64,000 nucleotides of DNA from an uncultured Lachnospiraceae bacterium. Lineage in GTDB: Bacteria; Bacillota; Clostridia; Lachnospirales; Lachnospiraceae. The position numbers were made by a program, and so were the translations under genes. The notes beneath the pieces are model-generated. The model saw only the letters and a list, made by a program, of their open reading frames with translations. It ran no database searches and was not told the origin of the DNA. How positions within the stretch are numbered: position 1 is the first letter of the stretch; every line of letters starts with the position of its first letter. This document shows positions 59,183 through 64,000 of the stretch, in pieces. The stretch spans positions 115,311-179,310 of the forward strand of contig CAJTPU010000003.1 of the NCBI GenBank assembly GCA_910578335.1, read 5' to 3'.

Positions 59183-60328
59183 TTATTTGGCAGCTTCCAC
59201 ACAGGCTTCTATAATCTGTGGGAATGAATCCGCATCTCCCACCCGGTCAATATGTCCCATGGAAAATTTATTTCCGTTATCCCAAATAAAGCAAGTCGCA
59301 TTGATTTCATTTGCTTTCTCAATCACATGCGTATACCACTTTATGCGCTCTTCCGTATTATCCTTGTCGTCACATGCAAACTCCCCAATGATAAGGGGCA
59401 CATTTTCGTCAGCAAATCTTTCTGACAGCCTTAAAAAGACGCTGTCTACCTGCTGCTCCACATAATCCGTATAGGTATCAATCGGAGTCGTCCAGTTAAC
59501 GCCCTCATCCGTAATAAATTCATAGGGCACGTAAAAATGAACCTCCACAATCAAATGATTCTCCGCGCTGTCCTCCGGCAGCTTAAATTCATCGATGGCA
59601 GAACTGGTCGTGGATGCCGCATAGGTACAGCAGATAAGGTTCCTCTCCGCATTATTGCCGCCCGTACCGCGGACGGTATCCACAAACAATTGATTGTACC
59701 AGTTAATGACTTCCACCGCTTCGGCATCCGGATTGTTCCATTCAGCCTTCTCGTCCAGCATCTCGTTAAAGCCTTCAAACAAAAGCAGCTCCGGATAATC
59801 CTTAAATTCAGTGGCAATCTGCTCCCATAATTTTGCATAAAGCTCGTTGTTTTCCTCATAATTTGCCTTTGATGCGCGCAGCCACCCGTCGGCGCCGGTA
59901 TCATGATGGATGTTGATAATACAATACAGCTCAGCCTCCATCGCCCAGTCGACGATTTCCTTTACCCGTCCCATCCACTCGGCATCAATATTGCCCTCTT
60001 CATCAAAATGATAGTTCCATGTAATAGGAATTCTCACCGCATTGAACCCCAAAGACTTCAGCTTTTGCATCAAAGTGGAGGGTGTTACCGGATTCCCCCA
60101 TGCAATTTCAAAACCCGTCACACTCACGCCTTTATTTTGTGAAAACTGGCTTCCCGTAGAATCCAGCGAATTTCCCAAATTCCACCCTATCCGCATATTT
60201 TCAACTGCGCTTTCTGCAGATTCATATGCGCCCGCTGAACCTTTTTCCTTCATTCCGCATCCAATCATTTCAAGTCCCATCACGCAAAAAACCATTACTG
60301 CAATCACTTTCCTAAGTATTTTTTTCAT
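59183..60328 (-). CDS. Glycoside hydrolase family 5 lipoprotein (cellulase/mannanase type)
   Basis: A 381-residue lipoprotein with lipobox Cys24 (EMIGC). The GH5 domain has MRIGWNLGNSLD (45-56), IINIHHD (137-143), the acid/base Glu189 in FEGFNEM and the nucleophile Glu316 in LIIGEFACDD. It should cut beta-glucan or beta-mannan at the cell surface. The ATG at 60328 follows GAGG by six bases; that SD is part of a palindromic-repeat fragment (60335-60365). A longer reading adds 47 residues before the signal peptide and is rejected. Confidence 0.9.
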   Translation of the reverse strand: MKKILRKVIAVMVFCVMGLEMIGCGMKEKGSAGAYESAESAVENMRIGWNLGNSLDSTGSQFSQNKGVSVTGFEIAWGNPVTPSTLMQKLKSLGFNAVRIPITWNYHFDEEGNIDAEWMGRVKEIVDWAMEAELYCIINIHHDTGADGWLRASKANYEENNELYAKLWEQIATEFKDYPELLLFEGFNEMLDEKAEWNNPDAEAVEVINWYNQLFVDTVRGTGGNNAERNLICCTYAASTTSSAIDEFKLPEDSAENHLIVEVHFYVPYEFITDEGVNWTTPIDTYTDYVEQQVDSVFLRLSERFADENVPLIIGEFACDDKDNTEERIKWYTHVIEKANEINATCFIWDNGNKFSMGHIDRVGDADSFPQIIEACVEAAK

Positions 60329-60334
60329 AGAAAT

Positions 60335-60365
60335 CCTCATTTCTGCACACAGACACAAATCCCGG
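60335..60365. repeat. Palindromic repeat, copy 3 (short form upstream of the GH5 gene)
   Basis: CCTCATTTCTGC (60335-60346) is identical to copy 1, then CAGACACAAATC (60350-60361) matches copy 1 at 30610-30621. The middle hairpins are missing, as if deleted. The complement supplies the GH5 SD. Confidence 0.6.
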
Positions 60366-60471
60366 AAGCCAACTGCCTCTGCCGAATCGGTCTCCCTGCC
60401 ATATATCTTCCATCTTCCCCACGGAAAATGTTCTTCCATACAATTGTGACGCGAAACAGCAACGCGCACTT

Positions 60472-61104
60472 CTATTCCGGTGTTTTCCCCAAATCCTTCC
60501 CTTTTCCACCATTTTTCTTAATCATCTGGCGCCATCCTAATTGTGCTCCCATTTTATATAAAAAGCGCGGAAATGCGACAGATACATACTTATTTTCTCG
60601 TACTTCCTTCTTTCGGATAGTATCCGCAAGTTCTGCCAGCGCTTTTTCAATCGGTGCTTTGGGTCCGCGCCCGGGTTTTGTCTGCTGCATCATTGCCAGT
60701 CCCCCTCCGCCGCCGATACCGATACCGCCACTCCAAACAAAGCCCGTCTTTAAACACCAATTCTGCAAAAGCTTTAGTGCAAATTCAGCTTGTATGCCTT
60801 CATAAAAGCCGCAATTCACAATACCATAAATATGTATTTGCGGATTATGTATATGCATCTCTTCTATCTGCATTAAGCAAGACAGCAAATGCCCCGGAAT
60901 CCCATCCACATAGAGGGGATACGAAAATACCCAAGCTTCTGTTTTCACCAGCTCTTCCGCCGCCTCTTTCGAAATTGCGGGCGAATGAAATCCCAAATTT
61001 ACAACTTCTGTGCTCTCTCCCAAGTATCCTGCCAAATCCTCTAAAAGTGTACCGCTGGCGCTGTTACTTATCTTTGGACTTCCATTGATTAACGAAATCC
61101 TCAT
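60472..61104 (-). CDS. NAD(P)H-dependent FMN oxidoreductase, flavodoxin-like fold
   Basis: A 210-residue protein with the flavodoxin-type start MRISLINGSPKISNSAS (phosphate loop GSP) and FSYPLYVDGIPGHLL (flavin-side loop). It probably binds FMN and reduces quinone-like or other acceptors. Its ATG overlaps the stop of the upstream iron-sulfur flavoprotein-like gene by four bases, so the two are coupled and may share electrons. Confidence 0.82.
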   Translation of the reverse strand: MRISLINGSPKISNSASGTLLEDLAGYLGESTEVVNLGFHSPAISKEAAEELVKTEAWVFSYPLYVDGIPGHLLSCLMQIEEMHIHNPQIHIYGIVNCGFYEGIQAEFALKLLQNWCLKTGFVWSGGIGIGGGGGLAMMQQTKPGRGPKAPIEKALAELADTIRKKEVRENKYVSVAFPRFLYKMGAQLGWRQMIKKNGGKGKDLGKTPE

Positions 61105-61589
61105 AAAACGACACCCTCCAATTCTTCTGCAGATTGATAAAAGTAAACACCCTTCACCAGACCATCATAATTATCTGCGTTTGCTTCCATCAATTCTCTG
61201 GCTGTTTCTTTCTCTATATCCGTAATGTTTTCGCCATAGAGATGTAAGGACAATGCGATAACATTTTGATACCTTCGTTTGTGATGCATCTCTCCTTTTC
61301 GAATGACAAAATCGGGATGAATGTAGGAAATTGCACGGTCCTGCACCATTTTCACAAATGGGCTTACACTACCGTAGCAACAGCGGCTGACTAAAATTAA
61401 TTCCGTACATTTCCCCATGTCGCCTCCTGTTTCCGCGTAACCGTCTTGCAACACACATTTGCCCGGCGTTTTTACCCAGCAGCCAAAGCAGCCAATACAA
61501 TGGCGAATCTTTCCATTCGGCTTAATGACCTTATGCTCTCCGCTTATCAGGGCGCTAAAATTTTCAATATCTGTTATGATAAGTTTCAT
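61101..61589 (-). CDS. Iron-sulfur flavoprotein-like NADPH-dependent reductase
   Basis: A 162-residue flavodoxin-fold protein. HCIGCFGCWVKTPGKC (Cys31, 34, 37, 45) is the compact cysteine motif of Isf-type proteins, which hold a 4Fe-4S cluster and FMN. The classic GSP phosphate loop at the N-terminus is replaced by LIITDIENFS, so flavin binding may be altered. The ATG at 61589 is nine bases after AAAGGAG. Coupled to the next gene. Confidence 0.75.
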   Translation of the reverse strand: MKLIITDIENFSALISGEHKVIKPNGKIRHCIGCFGCWVKTPGKCVLQDGYAETGGDMGKCTELILVSRCCYGSVSPFVKMVQDRAISYIHPDFVIRKGEMHHKRRYQNVIALSLHLYGENITDIEKETARELMEANADNYDGLVKGVYFYQSAEELEGVVL

Positions 61590-61694
61590 TATCCCGTACT
61601 CCTTTATTTCTAAGTCCTTTTCGCCCATCAATCGGGCTGCCTTACCTCCCATTGCTCCATGCGGCAATACCCTTTCAACTGCGCTATTATTTTT

Positions 61695-61976
61695 TTAGGA
61701 TTCAGGGCTTTTGACACCCGAATTTTTTAGAAAATCGCTAAATTCCTTCAATTCCTTCTTTGTATCTTTTGAGAGTCTGTTATATTCTGTGTTATGAACC
61801 GCTCCCTCTAATGCGTATAAATGTACCAGGCACACATTCGGATACTTCTGCTTTAGCTTTAAAAATGCGTCTTTTGCGCCCGCCTCAATCAGTTTTTCGG
61901 GAGAGTCAATGCCAACAGACACTAGCTTTTTCGCCATTTCATTACCAATATTTGTCATTGATGCCAATTCTGACAT
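61695..61976 (-). CDS. TfoX C-terminal domain protein
   Basis: A 93-residue protein. LASMTNIGNEMAKKLVSVGIDSPEKLIEAGAKDAF is a helix-hairpin-helix pattern (shown here by its parts TNIGNEMAKKL and GIDSPEKL) of TfoX C-terminal domains; the N-terminal TfoX domain is absent. A competence role is not implied by this domain alone. GGGGAT lies before the ATG. Confidence 0.8.
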   Translation of the reverse strand: MSELASMTNIGNEMAKKLVSVGIDSPEKLIEAGAKDAFLKLKQKYPNVCLVHLYALEGAVHNTEYNRLSKDTKKELKEFSDFLKNSGVKSPES

Positions 61977-62102
61977 ATCTATCCCCAGCCTTCTATAAAT
62001 TGTCTCTATTTCTTCTTGATTATATCACTTCTATTATCTATTTACCACTATAATTCTGCTTTTGCAAGAAACGGCAGAGCCCACAAAACAGCGCTTCCCC
62101 AT

Positions 62103-62369
62103 CTACCATTGTTTCAGTAACTGTTCCATATTTTCTCTGTGCGGAATGATAATTTCTATATCCACTTCCGGATGAATATTCACATATGCGGTAAGCATAT
62201 CCATTAGATCCTTCATGTAATCATCAATAATTATTTCAGCACTAAATCCAAGGCGTTTCAAAATAAGCGCAGATACCACACCGATGCGGTCCTTGCCCGC
62301 CGTGCAAAAATACATCACCTTGGATTTTGCATGCATAATTGTCGTAAAATATTTTATATACCTTTTTAA
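62103..62369 (-). pseudogene. Remnant of a protein tyrosine/dual-specificity phosphatase
   Basis: The frame reads KRYIKYFTTIMHAKSKVM, then FCTAGKDRIGVVSALIL with the Cys-x5-Arg phosphatase loop, then IIDDYMKDLMDMLTAY to the stop at 62103. Upstream the frame meets a stop at 62370-62372; the N-terminal half of such enzymes is missing. An ATG at 62336 could still start a 77-residue fragment, but without the substrate-binding N-terminus it is unlikely to work. Confidence 0.75.
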
Positions 62370-62786
62370 TTACATCACTTCCCATTTCCATTTGCCATAA
62401 AAATATAGGATATGGATAATTCCTCTTTACTGCCGGAAATTTTCTGTTCCGCAACTTCTTTCTGCCGCTCTTGCTTCTCTAAATCCAAAATCTATAAAGG
62501 CTTCCCATACGTTCCTTTTTCTCCCACTCAATATCATGCCGTAGCATAATCTCCTCAGTCTATTCCCCGGAAGTTACAAATAGTGCATTCTTCATCCAAT
62601 ATCCTTTTTATTAAACACTTTTGTTAAGTTCCGTGTTTGTATGATACTTACTATTTCTGCTGTTTCCAATAGCATATTTGTTAGACTTATCTTTTTATTA
62701 AATTAGGCATTTCTGATAAGTTTTTGCTGTCGTATTATCTAAATGATGCTAAAATATATGGAGAGCACAGAATTGAGAGGTCAGCT
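62370..62786. other. Decayed intergenic DNA
   Basis: About 415 bases, AT-rich, between the phosphatase remnant and the first GNAT. Minus-strand scraps such as a 22-codon frame (62479-62547) and other short frames suggest a broken gene. I see no complete gene, clear promoter or repeat here. Confidence 0.5.
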
Positions 62787-63260
62787 ATGGACATAACAAT
62801 ACGAGAAATACAAAAGCAGGAATATTCGTTACTGGATAATTTTCTATATGAAGCAATTTTTGTTCCAGAGGGTATCGAACCTCCACCTAAAACCGTTATT
62901 ACATCTCCCGAATTACAGGTTTATATTAAACGTTTCGAGGAATCAAAAGATGATTGGGGATTAGTGGCAGAAGTTGACGGTAAGATTGTCGGTGCTGTAT
63001 GGGTTCGTATTATGAATGATTACGGACATATAGATGATGAAACGCCCTCTTTGGCAATCTCTCTTTATAAAGAATATCGGGGCTTTGGCATTGGAACGGC
63101 TATGATGAAAGAAATCCTTGCGCTGCTTAAATCACATGGGTACAGCCGGGTTTCTCTTTCCGTTCAAAAAGCCAATTATGCGGCAAAGATGTATTTAAAG
63201 ATTGGTTTTGAAATTATAAGAGAGAATGAAGAAGAATACATTATGGTGTACTACCTATAA
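62787..63260 (+). CDS. GNAT acetyltransferase 2
   Basis: A 157-residue acetyltransferase: YKEYRGFGIGTAMMKEI is the acetyl-CoA loop and NYAAKMYLKIGFEII the C-terminal block. The ATG at 62787 follows GAGAGG; an in-frame extension upstream lacks an SD. The GC content is lower than in the central region. Followed 38 bases later by another GNAT. Confidence 0.88.
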   Translation: MDITIREIQKQEYSLLDNFLYEAIFVPEGIEPPPKTVITSPELQVYIKRFEESKDDWGLVAEVDGKIVGAVWVRIMNDYGHIDDETPSLAISLYKEYRGFGIGTAMMKEILALLKSHGYSRVSLSVQKANYAAKMYLKIGFEIIRENEEEYIMVYYL

Positions 63261-63298
63261 CAAATTTATAAATAAATTGTGGAAAGGATATTCCGTTT

Positions 63299-63796
63299 AT
63301 GAGAATCCGACCGTACATACCAAACAAAGATTACGAATGTGTATCAAAATGGATTGATGACGAAAGAACTCATGCCTTTTGGTGCGCAAATCTTTTGCCA
63401 TACCCCATGACACGAAAATCCTTCCATGATTTATTAGAGAAAAATGCAATAGACTGGACGGACAGTGCTTATGTCGCAACTGAAAACAGCGGACAGGCAG
63501 TAGGCTTTTTCTGTTATTCTGTCAATACAGCAGACAATATCGGTTTTCTTAAATTTGTGATTGTTGATAAAACAAAACGTGGAAAAGGTTACGGACAAGA
63601 AATGCTGAATCTGGCTCTGCAGTACGCGGTTCAGATAACCGGCGCAAAAGCGGTTCAACTAAATGTTTTCAATGAAAACGTATTGGCAAAGCAATGTTAT
63701 GAAAAAGTCGGCTTTGTTGAAAGAAAGATTGACAAAGATGTATTTTCATATAGAGACGAATTGTGGAGCAGATGTAATATGATAGTTTCAAGATAA
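63299..63796 (+). CDS. GNAT acetyltransferase 3
   Basis: A 165-residue acetyltransferase with IVDKTKRGKGYGQEMLNLAL (acetyl-CoA loop) and NVLAKQCYEKVGF. AAAGGA precedes the ATG by about ten bases. Not closely similar to GNAT 2, so probably not a recent duplicate. Confidence 0.88.
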   Translation: MRIRPYIPNKDYECVSKWIDDERTHAFWCANLLPYPMTRKSFHDLLEKNAIDWTDSAYVATENSGQAVGFFCYSVNTADNIGFLKFVIVDKTKRGKGYGQEMLNLALQYAVQITGAKAVQLNVFNENVLAKQCYEKVGFVERKIDKDVFSYRDELWSRCNMIVSR

Positions 63797-63828
63797 TCAC
63801 TTTAATTTTTCAGAAAGGACACATGACC

Positions 63829-64000
63829 ATGGTATTAGAAGAACGGATAAAAGGATACGCACGTTCCGGGACTTGACACAGCGTGAAACAGGCTTTAAAT
63901 TGGAATATGAGGAACGCAATACTGATTTTCGTATCACACAATATGAATCGAATCCGGCTATCGTGTTCCCCCCCCCCAAAAATACTTTAGGGGAACTGGC
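63829..64000 (+). pseudogene. Frameshifted gene start, running off the right edge
   Basis: After AAAGGA, the ATG at 63829 opens a frame MVLEERIKGYARSGT that stops at 63874-63876. Another frame carries on with coding-like sequence FRDLTQRETGFKLEYEE and NTDFRITQYESNPAIVF. The two frames would join if one base were removed near 63860, so this is a frameshifted gene or a sequencing error. A run of ten C at 63968-63977 follows. The family is not recognised. Confidence 0.5.

Noticed and set aside
62479..62547. A 22-residue minus-strand peptide with a GGAG-like site
   Set aside because: It lies in scrambled DNA, has no hydrophobic or conserved character and no duplicate, so it is treated as a gene fragment or chance frame.

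Overview
The window looks like a chromosomal segment of a low-to-mid-GC Firmicute, most likely a gut Lachnospiraceae (Clostridium cluster XIVa-type) member. The grounds are the r-protein gene order and the zinc-type S14, strong AGGAGG ribosome-binding sites, sigma-A promoters of TTGACA-17-TATAAT type, several BlaI/M56 pairs, tandem holin-like type I toxins, a sensory [FeFe]-hydrogenase chemoreceptor and intracellular mannan-active glycosidases. I name no species.

Layout. Bases 1-9999 hold the S10-spc ribosomal protein operon on the minus strand, from its promoter (about 9985) and a structured leader through rpsJ to a truncated rplO at the left edge. A 240-base set of nested hairpins interrupts it between rpsZ and rpsH. 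Bases 10.0-15.1 kb hold an MBOAT/SGNH O-acyltransferase pair, a class I SAM methyltransferase and a tandem HD/HD-GYP protein. Bases 15.1-21.6 kb hold a heterodimeric ABC exporter with one degenerate ATP site and a GH3 beta-glucosidase. Bases 21.7-29.2 kb hold a BlaI-M56-propeller/solute-binding lipoprotein operon and a dCache chemoreceptor. Bases 29.3-37.8 kb hold a GH125 alpha-mannosidase, two paralogous propeller lipoproteins with RsiV-like C-termini, and an FtsX-type ABC transporter with response-regulator-like boxes upstream. Bases 37.8-38.9 kb carry a palindromic repeat and two tandem type I toxin-antitoxin cassettes. Bases 38.9-49 kb hold a second BlaI-M56 pair, a Vat-like acetyltransferase, an OmpR-type two-component system, the hydrogenase-chemoreceptor fusion, a GH26 mannanase and a small membrane-protein operon with a YhfC protease. 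Bases 49-57.7 kb hold a GHKL/LytTR two-component system, two ECF sigma operons, small repair and acetyltransferase genes, and a third BlaI-M56 pair whose sensor carries an RCC1-like extracellular propeller. The last 6 kb hold an AraC/GyrI regulator with an ASCH-like protein, a GH5 lipoprotein, two flavodoxin-fold redox genes, a TfoX C-terminal protein, two GNATs and two decayed genes.

How it works together. Beyond the housekeeping operon the region is dominated by envelope sensing and signalling: three BlaI/M56 proteolysis-derepression modules, two two-component systems, two ECF sigma operons, two chemoreceptor-type proteins and an HD-GYP enzyme. It is mixed with mannan/beta-glucan hydrolases (GH3, GH125, GH26, GH5) and two ABC systems. 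Three copies of a palindromic repeat sit directly before start codons, and each supplies the Shine-Dalgarno region of the gene behind it. The strongest candidates for undescribed biology are the two covarying RNA structures (type I antitoxins, rpsZ-rpsH hairpins), the M56-RCC1 sensor, the BlaI-M56-solute-binding lipoprotein operon and the SD-donating palindromic repeat.
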